A DNA stretch of 64,000 bases, taken from the NCBI RefSeq assembly GCF_002939475.1, contig NZ_PKFQ01000001.1:3903001-3967000 (forward strand), written 5' to 3'. Below are positions 16,964 through 24,882 of this stretch, piece after piece; the first letter of the stretch is position 1; each line of letters begins with the position of its first letter. The translations under genes were made by a program, and so were the position numbers. Origin of the DNA: Streptomyces cinnamoneus (GTDB lineage: Bacteria > Actinomycetota > Actinomycetes > Streptomycetales > Streptomycetaceae). Below the pieces are notes generated by a model. The model did not search any database and was not told where the DNA came from. It saw only the letters and a list, made by a program, of their open reading frames with translations.

Positions 16964-17042
16964 GGCTTCTCCACGTTCGCTTCGGTTCGGTCCGGGAGTC
17001 GGCCTCCCGGTCACACCGGCTCTTCCGGTGATCTACTCCTAT

Positions 17043-17069
17043 GACCCGCCGCGAGAAAGGAATGTGACA
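17043..17069 (-). promoter_or_regulatory. ECF41-type promoter for the NmrA-like gene
   Basis: On the - strand a TGTCACA -35 (17063-17069) is followed by a 16-nt spacer and GGTC (17043-17046). The published ECF41 consensus, as I recall it, is TGTCACA-N16-CGTC; one base differs. The -35 ends 3 nt before the sigma gene start codon, so the two divergent units share it. Confidence 0.65.
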
Positions 17070-17071
17070 CC

Positions 17072-17956
17072 GTGGAAGACAGTGCCCGGTTGCTGGAGGG
17101 TTTCGAGGAGCACCGGCCCCGGCTGAGGGCGGTGGCCTACCGGATGCTCGGCTCGCTCAGCGAGGCCGAGGACGCCGTCCAGGAGACCTGGCTGCGTTTC
17201 GACCGCTCCGTCCCCGCAGAGGTCGGGAACCTCGGGGGATGGCTGACCACCGTGGTGGGGCGGGTGTGCCTCAACATGCTGCGCTCGCGAGCGACCCGGC
17301 GTGAGGATCCCCTTGAGGCGTACATACCCGACCCGGTCGTCAGCCGGGAGGACGCGACCGATCCCGAGCAGGAGGTGCTGCACGCCGATGCGGTCGGGCT
17401 GGCGCTGCTGGTGGTGCTCGAGTCGCTGGCGCCGGCCGAGCGGCTCGCGTTCGTCCTCCACGACATGTTCGCCGTGCCGTTCGACGAGATCGCCCCGCTG
17501 ATCGAGCGGACCCCGGCCGCCACGCGGCAGCTCGCCAGCCGCGCCCGCCGCCGCGTGCAGGGGCAGGCCCCGGCCCCCGACCCCGACCCCGCGCGTCAGC
17601 GTGCGGCCGTCGAGGCGTTCTTCGCCGCCGCGCGCGACGGCGACCTCGAAGCGCTCGTCTCCGTGCTGCACCCCGACGTCGTCCTGCGGGCCGACGGCGG
17701 TGTCGCGCGCGCCCGCCACACCACCGTGGTGCGCGGCGCCCGCAACGTGGCGGCGCAGGCCGTCACCTTCACGCGGTTCCTGCCGTTCGTACGGCCGGCG
17801 CTCGTCAACGGGACCGCCGGCGTCGTCGTCGCGGCGAACGGGCGGCCGCTGTCCGTCATGGCCTTCGCCGTCACGGACGGCCGGGTCGTCGCCATCGACG
17901 TGATCGCCGACCCCGAGCGCCTGGGCCGGCTGAGCCTCCCGGACCTCGGCTCCTGA
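17072..17956 (+). CDS. ECF41-type sigma factor with SnoaL-like C-terminal domain
   Basis: 294 residues, GTG start. Sigma-70 region 2 (RAVAYRMLGSLSEAEDAVQETWLRF) and region 4 (LAPAERLAFVLHDMFAVPFDEIAPLIERTPAATRQLASRARRRV, here quoted only as landmarks) are followed by a ~110-residue SnoaL_2 extension. The extension ends with a DPERL element resembling the NPDKL motif of ECF41, and a DGG element is present. In this group no anti-sigma exists; the extension itself controls activity. The divergent oxidoreductase gene is the expected target. SigJ-like proteins share the layout. Confidence 0.88.
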   Translation: MEDSARLLEGFEEHRPRLRAVAYRMLGSLSEAEDAVQETWLRFDRSVPAEVGNLGGWLTTVVGRVCLNMLRSRATRREDPLEAYIPDPVVSREDATDPEQEVLHADAVGLALLVVLESLAPAERLAFVLHDMFAVPFDEIAPLIERTPAATRQLASRARRRVQGQAPAPDPDPARQRAAVEAFFAAARDGDLEALVSVLHPDVVLRADGGVARARHTTVVRGARNVAAQAVTFTRFLPFVRPALVNGTAGVVVAANGRPLSVMAFAVTDGRVVAIDVIADPERLGRLSLPDLGS

Positions 17957-18001
17957 CACCCCGCCCCGGCCCGGACCGCCACGCCGCTGCGTCGACACGG
18001 C

Positions 18002-18030
18002 GGCCCCGGCCCTTGAGACGGGCCGGGGCC
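18002..18030. terminator. Terminator between the sigma gene and the FMN reductase gene
   Basis: Perfect 11-bp stem (GGCCCCGGCCC / GGGCCGGGGCC) with loop TTGAGAC, between two convergent genes. Confidence 0.8.
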
Positions 18031-18079
18031 TGCTTCGCCTGTCCTCCTCCGGCTTCCACCCGCCGCCGCTGAGGGATGG

Positions 18080-18673
18080 TCAGTTGCCGTACGGGCGGGC
18101 CGCGCGGGCCTCCCGCAGGGACACGGCCCACCAGGACAGCTGGTCGAGCATCACCTTGGCGGCGGCCTGGGCGGCCGCGCCGGCCTCCTCGTCGAGGTGG
18201 CTGCCGGTGTCGTCCAGCTTGCCCCACGGGCTGTGGAAGCTGACCGTCTCGCGGATGGTGACGGCGTGCAGTTCGGCGAAGACCGGCCGCAGGTGCTCGA
18301 CGGCGCGCAGACCGCCGGACAGTCCGCCGTAGGAGACGAACGCGACGGGCTTGGCCTGCCACTGGGTGTAGTGCCAGTCGATGAGGTTCTTCACGGAGGC
18401 CGGGTAACTGTGGTTGTACTCGGGGGTGACGACGACGAAGGCGTCGGCCGCCGCGAGCCGCGGCGTCACGGCGGCGAGGGCGGCGGCGTCCTCGGGACCG
18501 GGCTCCCTCGTGAGGTGCACCGGCAGCGGGTGGTCGGCCAAGTCGATGACGTCGACCTCTATGTCGTCGCGCTGCGCGGTCTGCCGGGCCAGCCAGTTGG
18601 CGACCGTGGGGCCGAAGCGGCCGGCGCGGGTCGAGGCGACGATGACGGCGAGGCGGTAGGTGCTGTCGGGCAT
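18080..18673 (-). CDS. NADPH-dependent FMN reductase family oxidoreductase
   Basis: 197 residues. Flavodoxin-like fold with the FMN phosphate loop STRAGRFGPTVANW and the family motif PEYNHSYPASVKNLIDWHY. It reduces FMN or quinone-like substrates with NAD(P)H. A SoxR box lies about 125 nt upstream of the start. In S. coelicolor SoxR activates a small regulon that includes an FMN reductase, in response to redox-active antibiotics, so the same control is likely here. Confidence 0.9.
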   Translation of the reverse strand: MPDSTYRLAVIVASTRAGRFGPTVANWLARQTAQRDDIEVDVIDLADHPLPVHLTREPGPEDAAALAAVTPRLAAADAFVVVTPEYNHSYPASVKNLIDWHYTQWQAKPVAFVSYGGLSGGLRAVEHLRPVFAELHAVTIRETVSFHSPWGKLDDTGSHLDEEAGAAAQAAAKVMLDQLSWWAVSLREARAARPYGN

Positions 18674-18796
18674 GGCGGCATCCTCTTCCGGGCGAAGGCG
18701 CGGTGAACGCGGGAGGCGGGAGGGGGCGGGTGGAATCCCGGGGGACGGCGGCTTGTCGCCGCCGGCCCCGCGAGCCCCCTTGAGGACAACCCTCCA

Positions 18797-18816
18797 ACCT
18801 CAAGCGAACTTGAGGT
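18797..18816 (-). promoter_or_regulatory. SoxR box
   Basis: ACCTCAAG-CGAA-CTTGAGGT, an 8-bp-arm palindrome matching the SoxR operator core CCTCAAG-N4-CTTGAGG. On the - strand a TTGACC -35 overlaps its edge with a stretched spacer before GAGGGT, as expected of MerR-family activation. Confidence 0.85.
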
Positions 18817-18919
18817 CAAGCGATTCCAGGGACGGAACCGCACAGTGACGCGGAACACGCCCCCGTCCCGTCACGCGGGGCACGGCCGCGGAACGTCCCG
18901 CCCGCCACGCGCGCGTACG

Positions 18920-20164
18920 TCAGAACATGTCCGGGCACCACGGCCGCCGCGCCGTGCGCAGCATCAGCTCCGCGCGGGCGGCCGCGCCGGGCCGGTCCTC
19001 CCGGACGCGGCCGAGGGCCGCGAGCCGCACCGCGGACTCGTCGCCGAGGCACAGGGCCCCCAGCTCGCCCACGCCCAGGGACAGTTCCGCCGGCCGCGAC
19101 GTGGGCACGCAGCTCGCGCCGTCCGGCCCGGCCTCCAGCGCGAACCGCCCGCCGGAGAGGCCGTCCGGGTCGGTGACGTCGAGGACGAGCGAGCCGGGGC
19201 AGGCGTACGTACGGGCTTCCAGCAACGCCGGTACGTCGAGCGGGCGCAGCCACATGTAGTCGGCGTCCGTCGTGACCCTGGCCGCTCGCGGGTCGGGCAG
19301 CAGCAGCGGAAGGACGTCGTCGGGGGCGCGGAGGCCGGTGTCGACCCTGGTGATCCAGTCGATCGAGAACAGGAAGTGCCACAGGGCGCGTTCGGCCTCG
19401 GGTGAGACCGCGATCAGGTCGCGCACGGTGGCGGTGTTCATGGGCAGCTTGGCTTCCCACACCGCGTCCGCGGTGTACGTCAGGAGGCCGTCGACGCTGC
19501 CGGCGGGGGAGCGGTAGAGGGCGTAGAAGGGTTCGGTCCAGGCCTGCGGGCCGAGCTGAGGCATGTCGCCCGTGGCCATCCGCCACCAGCGCTCCGTGCG
19601 GTCGACGGCGCCGTGCTGCCGGGCGCGCAGCCGCTCGTGCAGCGCGGGGGCCAGCTGCCGCACTGTGCCGCCGTCGGCGAAGTCGACACGGCCGCCGTCC
19701 GCCGGGCCCGCGTAGTGCGGGTCGAGGCCGGCGCGGGTGACCTGCACCTCCCACCGGGTGACCCGGCTGGCCGGCCCGAAGCCGAAGCGGCCGTAGATCG
19801 GGTACTCGGCGGACAACAGCGTGGCGGCGGCGTCCCCCCGCTCCCTGGCGGCCCGCAGGGCGTTGCCCATCATGCGCCCGAGCAGCCCGCGCCGGCGGTG
19901 CGTCGGCGTGACGGTGACGTTGGTGACGGCGTTGGCGGTCACGGCCGTGCCGCCCGGCACGGTGAGCCGCTGGGTGAAGCTGCGGAACGTGCCGACGCAG
20001 CGGCCGTCGTCGAAAGCCCCCTGCGTACGGGCCAGGTCCATGCCCGCGCGGCGTATCTCGACCTCGTCCTTGGGCGCCACGGGCGGAACGAGGAAGCCGG
20101 TGCGCATCGCACGCACCCAGTCGGGCACTTCGGTCTCGCCGACGGGACGGATCTCAAGGCTCAT
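18920..20164 (-). CDS. Eis-like GNAT N-acetyltransferase
   Basis: 414 residues. Three-part Eis layout: N-terminal GNAT with acetyl-CoA loop VTVTPTHRRRGLLGRMM, a second degenerate GNAT region, and a C-terminal SCP2-like domain. The chain ends in Phe (PDMF), as in Eis proteins, where the terminal carboxylate acts in catalysis. The family acetylates amines on aminoglycosides or peptides. A TAGCGT -10-type hexamer sits 6 nt before the ATG (20171-20176), suggesting a leaderless transcript. Confidence 0.85.
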   Translation of the reverse strand: MSLEIRPVGETEVPDWVRAMRTGFLVPPVAPKDEVEIRRAGMDLARTQGAFDDGRCVGTFRSFTQRLTVPGGTAVTANAVTNVTVTPTHRRRGLLGRMMGNALRAARERGDAAATLLSAEYPIYGRFGFGPASRVTRWEVQVTRAGLDPHYAGPADGGRVDFADGGTVRQLAPALHERLRARQHGAVDRTERWWRMATGDMPQLGPQAWTEPFYALYRSPAGSVDGLLTYTADAVWEAKLPMNTATVRDLIAVSPEAERALWHFLFSIDWITRVDTGLRAPDDVLPLLLPDPRAARVTTDADYMWLRPLDVPALLEARTYACPGSLVLDVTDPDGLSGGRFALEAGPDGASCVPTSRPAELSLGVGELGALCLGDESAVRLAALGRVREDRPGAAARAELMLRTARRPWCPDMF

Positions 20165-20190
20165 GTCAGCACGCTAGGCGTCGCCCGGGG

Positions 20191-20240
20191 GCGTGCGCAC
20201 CGCGTTTTCGTGCGGGCACACGCGCGCCTGCCGCGTGCGC
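20191..20240. promoter_or_regulatory. Paired GCGTGCGCAC sites upstream of the Eis-like gene
   Basis: The decamer GCGTGCGCAC occurs at 20191-20200 and again at 20231-20240, exactly 40 bp apart. Its core GTGCGCAC is self-complementary. The first copy lies just upstream of the inferred -10. Possible regulator sites on the same DNA face. Confidence 0.45.
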
Positions 20241-20280
20241 ACACCGCCCCTTCGCGGCCCTTCGCCGCCGCACCGGGTGG

Positions 20281-20302
20281 CCGGGGGCGGGGCCGCCCCC
20301 GG
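20281..20302. terminator. Terminator downstream of rsiG
   Basis: CCGGGGGCGG / CCGCCCCCGG, a 10-bp stem with a 2-nt loop, 31 nt past the rsiG stop. Confidence 0.5.
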
Positions 20303-20332
20303 TGATCCCGTCGGTGCCCGGTCCCGCCGGCG

Positions 20333-20971
20333 TCACGCGAGCAGGTCGTCCACTCGCGCTTCCCCTTCGCGGTACCGGCGTGTCATCTCCGCACCGCAGT
20401 CGTCGGTCATCCGCTGGAGCCCCCGGCGGCGGACCGAGACCTGGCGTTCGTACGCCACCAGACGGGCCATGCCGTCCCGCAGCTCCTGGTCCGTCCGGGC
20501 GGCCGTGTCCGACAGCCGGACCTCCGCGAGCATGTCCTCGGCCAGCCGCCGGTACTCCTCGCCGTGGGGGGTCCCCAGGGTCACGTGGCGGGCGGAGGAC
20601 CGGTGCGCCGGGGGGCCGTCCGCGAGGATCTCCGACAGCCGGTCCACCAGCAGCCGCTCCACGGCCGGCCCGGCCGGCGCCGCACGGCGGGCCAGCTCGG
20701 CCCGCAGGATGTCGATGCGGCCCTGCAGGAGCCGCCGCACGTAGCTGAGGTCCGCCTCCTCCCGCCGGGACTCCCGGCGCAGCGTGCGCAGGTCCTCCAG
20801 GCCCAGCTCGTTCAGCGCCCGACCGGGGACGTCCGCCAGCGGCCCGGAACGCTGGCTCGGGGGTCTGGCGTGCAAGCTGTCCACTGCCTTGAGGTCCTTG
20901 AAGCTCTTGAGGTCCTTGCGCGTGCGCTCCGCCGCCTTGAGCACGGGGCCTTCCTCGGTGGGTGTGGTCAT
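20333..20971 (-). CDS. rsiG: RsiG: cyclic-di-GMP-responsive anti-sigma factor for WhiG
   Basis: 212 residues from ATG 20971. After a disordered head the protein is an antiparallel helical pair. Each helix carries one exact copy of the c-di-GMP-binding motif E(X)3S(X)2R(X)3Q(X)3D: first in EADLSYVRRLLQGRID, second in ERQVSVRRRGLQRMTD. This duplicated motif is the hallmark of Streptomyces RsiG, which, loaded with c-di-GMP, holds sigma WhiG inactive and so times sporulation. whiG is not in this window. The gene is divergent from dtd. Confidence 0.92.
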   Translation of the reverse strand: MTTPTEEGPVLKAAERTRKDLKSFKDLKAVDSLHARPPSQRSGPLADVPGRALNELGLEDLRTLRRESRREEADLSYVRRLLQGRIDILRAELARRAAPAGPAVERLLVDRLSEILADGPPAHRSSARHVTLGTPHGEEYRRLAEDMLAEVRLSDTAARTDQELRDGMARLVAYERQVSVRRRGLQRMTDDCGAEMTRRYREGEARVDDLLA

Positions 20972-21137
20972 GCGGTTCCGTCCCCTCGGGCGGTGTGCGG
21001 CCGGATCATCTAGCCGTTGCCCGCATAAAGCACCGCCTGCACGCATCGTGCCACCGAGTGCGCCCCCGGCGCAGGGCCTCTCCACCCGAACGGCCCTCTC
21101 CGGGGACGCTGTACGGACGCAGGGCATCATGGTCCGC

Positions 21138-21563
21138 ATGCGAGCTGTGGTGCAGAGGGTGGACGGGGCGAGCGTCGCCGTGGACGGCCGGGTGGTCGGC
21201 GAGATCATCGGCGAGGGCCTGTGCGTGCTCGTCGGCGTGACGCACGACGACACCCCGCAGAAGGCCGCGCAGCTGGCGCGCAAGCTGTGGTCCCTGCGCG
21301 TGCTGGAGGAGGAGAAGTCCTGTTCCGACGTGGGCGCGCCGCTGCTGGTGATCTCCCAGTTCACCCTCTACGGTGACGCGCGCAAGGGGCGGCGTCCCAC
21401 GTGGAACGCCGCCGCGCCGGGCGCCGTGGCGGAGCCGCTCGTCGACGAGGTCGTGGCCGCGCTGCGCGCCCTGGGGGCACGGGTGGAGACGGGGCGCTTC
21501 GGCGCGGACATGAAGGTGTCGCTGACGAACAACGGGCCGTTCACGGTGCTGCTGGAGGTCTGA
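21138..21563 (+). CDS. dtd: D-aminoacyl-tRNA deacylase
   Basis: 141 residues. Dtd signatures: MRAVVQRVDGASV at the N-terminus, the catalytic SQFTLYGDARKGRRP segment and the C-terminal NNGPFT loop (cross-subunit Gly-Pro motif). It removes D-amino acids and glycine wrongly attached to tRNA. The length is typical. An in-frame ATG three codons upstream is an alternative start. Confidence 0.95.
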   Translation: MRAVVQRVDGASVAVDGRVVGEIIGEGLCVLVGVTHDDTPQKAAQLARKLWSLRVLEEEKSCSDVGAPLLVISQFTLYGDARKGRRPTWNAAAPGAVAEPLVDEVVAALRALGARVETGRFGADMKVSLTNNGPFTVLLEV

Positions 21564-21607
21564 GGCCGTACGGAGCCGGCGGGGACGCCCTCAAAAGGGG
21601 GCGGCCG

Positions 21608-22585
21608 TCACGGCTCGACGACGACCTCCTGCGCCGCGGCCGTGGCCTCGCCCACCAACAGCGCGGCGTCCACCGGCACGTTCCGCTTCACCAGCGCCAG
21701 GGCGATCGGGCCCAGCTCGTGGTGGCGCGCCGACGTCGTCACGAAGCCCAGCTGGCGGCCTTCCGGGCCGTCCGAGGCCAGGCGGACCGGGGCGCCGTGG
21801 GCCGGCAGGGCGACCTCGCTGCCGTCGAGGTGGAGGAAGACCAGCCGGCGCGGCGGCTTCCCCAGGTTGTGGACGCGGGCGACGGTCTCCTGGCCGCGGT
21901 AGCAGCCCTTCTGGAGGTGGACCGCCACGCCGATCAGGCCCAGCTCGTGCGGGATGGTGCGGTGGTCGGTCTCCAGGCCGAGCCGCGGGCGGTGCCCCTC
22001 GACGCGCAGCGCCTCGTAGGCCAGCGCGCCCGCCGCCGGGCCGTGCTCCGCGGCGAACTCCGTCAGCCGCTCGCGCGGCAGGAACAGGTCGCGTCCGTAC
22101 GGCGTCTCGCGCACGGCCACGTCCTGCGGCGCCGGGACGATGGAGCCCGCGGGGAGGAAGGTCACCGCGACGTCGTCCGTGCGGTCGGCGACCTCGACCT
22201 TGTAGAAGAACTTCATGCTCTCCAGGTAGGCGATCAGCGCCTCCTGGGTGCCGGGCTCCACGTGGGCCCAGGTCGTCTCCCCGTCGTCCACCAGGTACAG
22301 GGCGTGTTCGATGTGGCCGTGCGGGGAGAGGATCAGGGCCTCGGTGGCCTGTCCGGCCGGCAGGTCGCTCACGTGCTGGGTGAGCAGCAGGTGCAGCCAG
22401 CTCAGCCGGTCGGGGCCGGTGACGGTGACGACGCCCCGGTGCGAGAGGTCGACGAAGCCGGTCCCGTCGGCGAGCAGCCGCTGCTCGCGGAAGAGGTCGC
22501 CGTAGTGGGCGGCGACGCCTTCGTCGGGGCCCTCGGCGGGGACGGCGCCGGGCAGCGACAGCAGGGGGCTTTTCGATGGACGCAT
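21608..22585 (-). CDS. ygfZ: Folate-binding YgfZ/GcvT-like protein
   Basis: 325 residues. GcvT-like fold with the YgfZ signature KGCYRGQETVARVHN, whose Cys is essential in this family. YgfZ uses folate to support iron-sulfur cluster enzymes. It begins 10 nt after the nur stop, so it is read from the same message as the metal regulator. The pairing of a metalloregulator with an Fe-S maintenance protein is suggestive but unproven. Confidence 0.92.
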   Translation of the reverse strand: MRPSKSPLLSLPGAVPAEGPDEGVAAHYGDLFREQRLLADGTGFVDLSHRGVVTVTGPDRLSWLHLLLTQHVSDLPAGQATEALILSPHGHIEHALYLVDDGETTWAHVEPGTQEALIAYLESMKFFYKVEVADRTDDVAVTFLPAGSIVPAPQDVAVRETPYGRDLFLPRERLTEFAAEHGPAAGALAYEALRVEGHRPRLGLETDHRTIPHELGLIGVAVHLQKGCYRGQETVARVHNLGKPPRRLVFLHLDGSEVALPAHGAPVRLASDGPEGRQLGFVTTSARHHELGPIALALVKRNVPVDAALLVGEATAAAQEVVVEP

Positions 22586-22595
22586 GCCGACCAGC

Positions 22596-23033
22596 CTACG
22601 GCGCCCCGGACGGCGCCTTCGAGGAGCACTTGGCGCACTGGCCGAAGATCGCGAAGTGCTTCATGTCCGTCTCGAACCCGAAGGTCGAGCGCAGCTTCTC
22701 GGTGAAGTCGGCGGCCACCGACAGGTCCGCCTCGATGACGGCCGTGCAGTCCCGGCAGACGAGGTGTATGTGGTGGTGCCGGTCGGCCAGGTGGTAGGTG
22801 GGGGCGCCGTGCCCGAGATGGGCATGGCTGACCAGGCCCAGCTCCTCCAGCAGCTCCAGCGTCCGGTAGACCGTCGAGATGTTCACCCCGCCCGCGGTCT
22901 TGCGGACCTCGGTGAGGATGTCGTCCGGTGTCGCGTGCTCGAGACGGTCCACCGCCTCCAGGACGAGCTGGCGCTGCGGGGTCAGCCGGTAGCCGCGCTT
23001 ACGGAGGTCGCTCTGCCAGTCGGTGTCCACCAC
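22596..23033 (-). CDS. nur: Nickel-responsive Fur-family regulator Nur
   Basis: 145 residues. Fur winged helix (GYRLTPQRQLVLEAV) and dimerisation domain. The residues reported as Nur metal ligands fall at the published positions: His33, His70, His72 and His126 for the Ni site, and His86, His88, His90 for the M site. CxxC pairs (CRDC, CAKC) are also present. Overall sequence strongly recalls S. coelicolor Nur. Nur with Ni represses nickel uptake and controls superoxide dismutase choice. It is encoded 20 nt downstream of a metal-chelate ABC substrate-binding gene. Confidence 0.92.
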   Translation of the reverse strand: MVDTDWQSDLRKRGYRLTPQRQLVLEAVDRLEHATPDDILTEVRKTAGGVNISTVYRTLELLEELGLVSHAHLGHGAPTYHLADRHHHIHLVCRDCTAVIEADLSVAADFTEKLRSTFGFETDMKHFAIFGQCAKCSSKAPSGAP

Positions 23034-23052
23034 GCTCCCAGTCTAGGCAGGG

Positions 23053-24099
23053 TCAGCCCTCGCGTACCCCGTTCAGGTACCCGGCGAGCGCGGCGACGGC
23101 CGCCGGATTGCGGGGGCTCTCGACGAGGTCGACGTAGTCGAGCACGAAGACGCGGTCGTTCTTGACGGCCGAGACGCCCGCCAGGGGCGGGTAGGACATG
23201 AGGAACTTCTTCTTCTCCGCCGCGCTCACGTCCCCGTAGTTGTTGATCACGATGACCTCGGGGTCGCGGGCCACGACGGTCTCCCAGCCGACCGGCACCC
23301 ACGAGTCCTTCAGGTCCTTCATGACGTGGTCGCCGCCGGCCTTGGTGATGATGTCGTGCGGCCCCGCGTACGCGCCCGACGTCAGGGGCTTGTCCCTGCC
23401 GTCGTCGTAGAGGAACACCCGGGGCGCCCTGCCGCCGCCCGGCACCCTCGCCCGGGCGTCGGCGACCTGCTTCTTGAAGCCGGCGACGAGCTCGCGCGCC
23501 CGGTCCTCGGCGTCGAAGACCTTCCCCAGGTTCTCCAGGTCGGTGTAGAGCGCCTCCAGCGGCGGCATCACGCCGCGTGAGCCGCCCGTCGCGCCGTTGC
23601 GGCAGGACTCGGTGAGGACGTACGAGTCCACGCCGACCTTCTTCAGGGCGTCGGGGGTGAAGCCGGCGCCCTCGCCGAAGCCGTAGTTCCAGCCGGCGAA
23701 GACGAGGTCCGCCTTCGCCTCCAGGACGAGCTCCTTGTTGATCTCCTTCTTGGACAGCCACTTCACCTTGTCGTAGCCGGACTTCCAGGGCGCCTCCCCC
23801 TTGTCGTCCCGGCTGGTGCGGTAGTCGGGGGCCACGTAGCCGGCCATGTGGTCCTCCAGGCCGAGCGCGAACATGATCTCGGCCATGTTCACGTCGTTGG
23901 TGACCACGCGCCGCGGCGCCTTGTCGAACGTCTTCTTCACCCCGCAGTTCTCGACGGTCACGGGATAGTGGCCGCCGGCCTGTTGCGTGCCGCCCTGGCC
24001 GCCGCCTTGTTTGTCGTCGGGAGCGTCCGAAACCTTCGCGCCGCAGCTCGTCAGGGTGACGGCCGCGAGAAGAGCGAGGGCGATGCGGGAGGTGCGCAT
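23053..24099 (-). CDS. Metal-chelate (siderophore/cobalamin-type) ABC transporter binding lipoprotein
   Basis: 348 residues, lipobox LTSCG at the end of the signal peptide, then a Gly/Gln linker. The PeriBP/TroA-like helical-backbone fold is indicated by APRRVVTNDVNMAEIMFALGLEDHMAGY and VIVINNYGD. Class fits FecB/BtuF-type receptors. It is cotranscribed with a FecE-like ATPase and a FecCD permease and lies directly upstream of nur. Substrate not determinable: iron-siderophore, cobalamin or a nickel chelate are all possible. Confidence 0.85.
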   Translation of the reverse strand: MRTSRIALALLAAVTLTSCGAKVSDAPDDKQGGGQGGTQQAGGHYPVTVENCGVKKTFDKAPRRVVTNDVNMAEIMFALGLEDHMAGYVAPDYRTSRDDKGEAPWKSGYDKVKWLSKKEINKELVLEAKADLVFAGWNYGFGEGAGFTPDALKKVGVDSYVLTESCRNGATGGSRGVMPPLEALYTDLENLGKVFDAEDRARELVAGFKKQVADARARVPGGGRAPRVFLYDDGRDKPLTSGAYAGPHDIITKAGGDHVMKDLKDSWVPVGWETVVARDPEVIVINNYGDVSAAEKKKFLMSYPPLAGVSAVKNDRVFVLDYVDLVESPRNPAAVAALAGYLNGVREG

Positions 24100-24114
24100 G
24101 GGGCGTGGATGTCC

Positions 24115-24882
24115 TTACGGGAGGCGGTCGAAGAGCAGCTGCGGGGCGCCGGAGGCCGGGTGGGGCACCCGGTGCGCGCGGACGCCGAAGACCTCGGCGA
24201 GCAGCTCGGCGGTCAGCACGGAGTGTGGGGGGCCCGAGGCCACGACGCGGCCGCCCGCCACGACGTACAGCTCGTCGCAGTGGGTGGCGGCGAGGTTGAG
24301 GTCGTGGAGCGCGGCGAGCACCGTCAGGCCCGAGTCCCGGACCAGCGACAGGACCTCCAGCTGCTGGGCGATGTCCAGGTGGTTCGTCGGCTCGTCGAGC
24401 ACCAGCACCTTCGGCTGCTGGGCCAGCGCCCGGGCGATCAGCACCCGCTGCTTCTCGCCGCCGGACAGGGTCAGGAAGCCCCGTCCGGCGAGGTGCGCCG
24501 CGCCCACCCGCGTCAGGGCCGTCGCGCACGCCTCGGTGTCGGCGGCCGTGGTCCGCCCCGCCGCGCTCTGGTGCGGAAGCCGGCCCATGGCCACGACCTC
24601 GGCGGCCGTGAAGTCGAACTCGCCGGCCGACTCCTGCGGCAGCGCCGCGATCCGGCGCGCCCCCTCGCGGGCGCTCAGCCCCCGCAGGTCCTCGCCGTCC
24701 AGCAGCACGCGCCCGGCGACCGGCCGCAGCGCGCGGTAGACGCAGCGCAGCAGGGTGGACTTGCCGCTGCCGTTGGGTCCCACCACGCCCACGAACCGCC
24801 CGCTCCCCGCCCGCAGCGCGATGTCCTCCACCAGCCGGGCGCCGCCGATGTCGACCGTCAGGCCCTCGACGTCCAGCCGCAT
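24115..24882 (-). CDS. Metal-chelate ABC transporter ATPase (FecE/BtuD type)
   Basis: 255 residues. Walker A GPNGSGKST, Q-loop ALPQES, signature LSGGEKQRVLIARAL, Walker B VLVLDEPTNHLD, switch His in ALHDLNLA. The N-terminus LDVEGLTVDIGGARLVEDI is typical of FecE/FhuC ATPases. Its ATG shares one base with the permease stop (TGATG), so translation is coupled. Confidence 0.92.
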   Translation of the reverse strand: MRLDVEGLTVDIGGARLVEDIALRAGSGRFVGVVGPNGSGKSTLLRCVYRALRPVAGRVLLDGEDLRGLSAREGARRIAALPQESAGEFDFTAAEVVAMGRLPHQSAAGRTTAADTEACATALTRVGAAHLAGRGFLTLSGGEKQRVLIARALAQQPKVLVLDEPTNHLDIAQQLEVLSLVRDSGLTVLAALHDLNLAATHCDELYVVAGGRVVASGPPHSVLTAELLAEVFGVRAHRVPHPASGAPQLLFDRLP

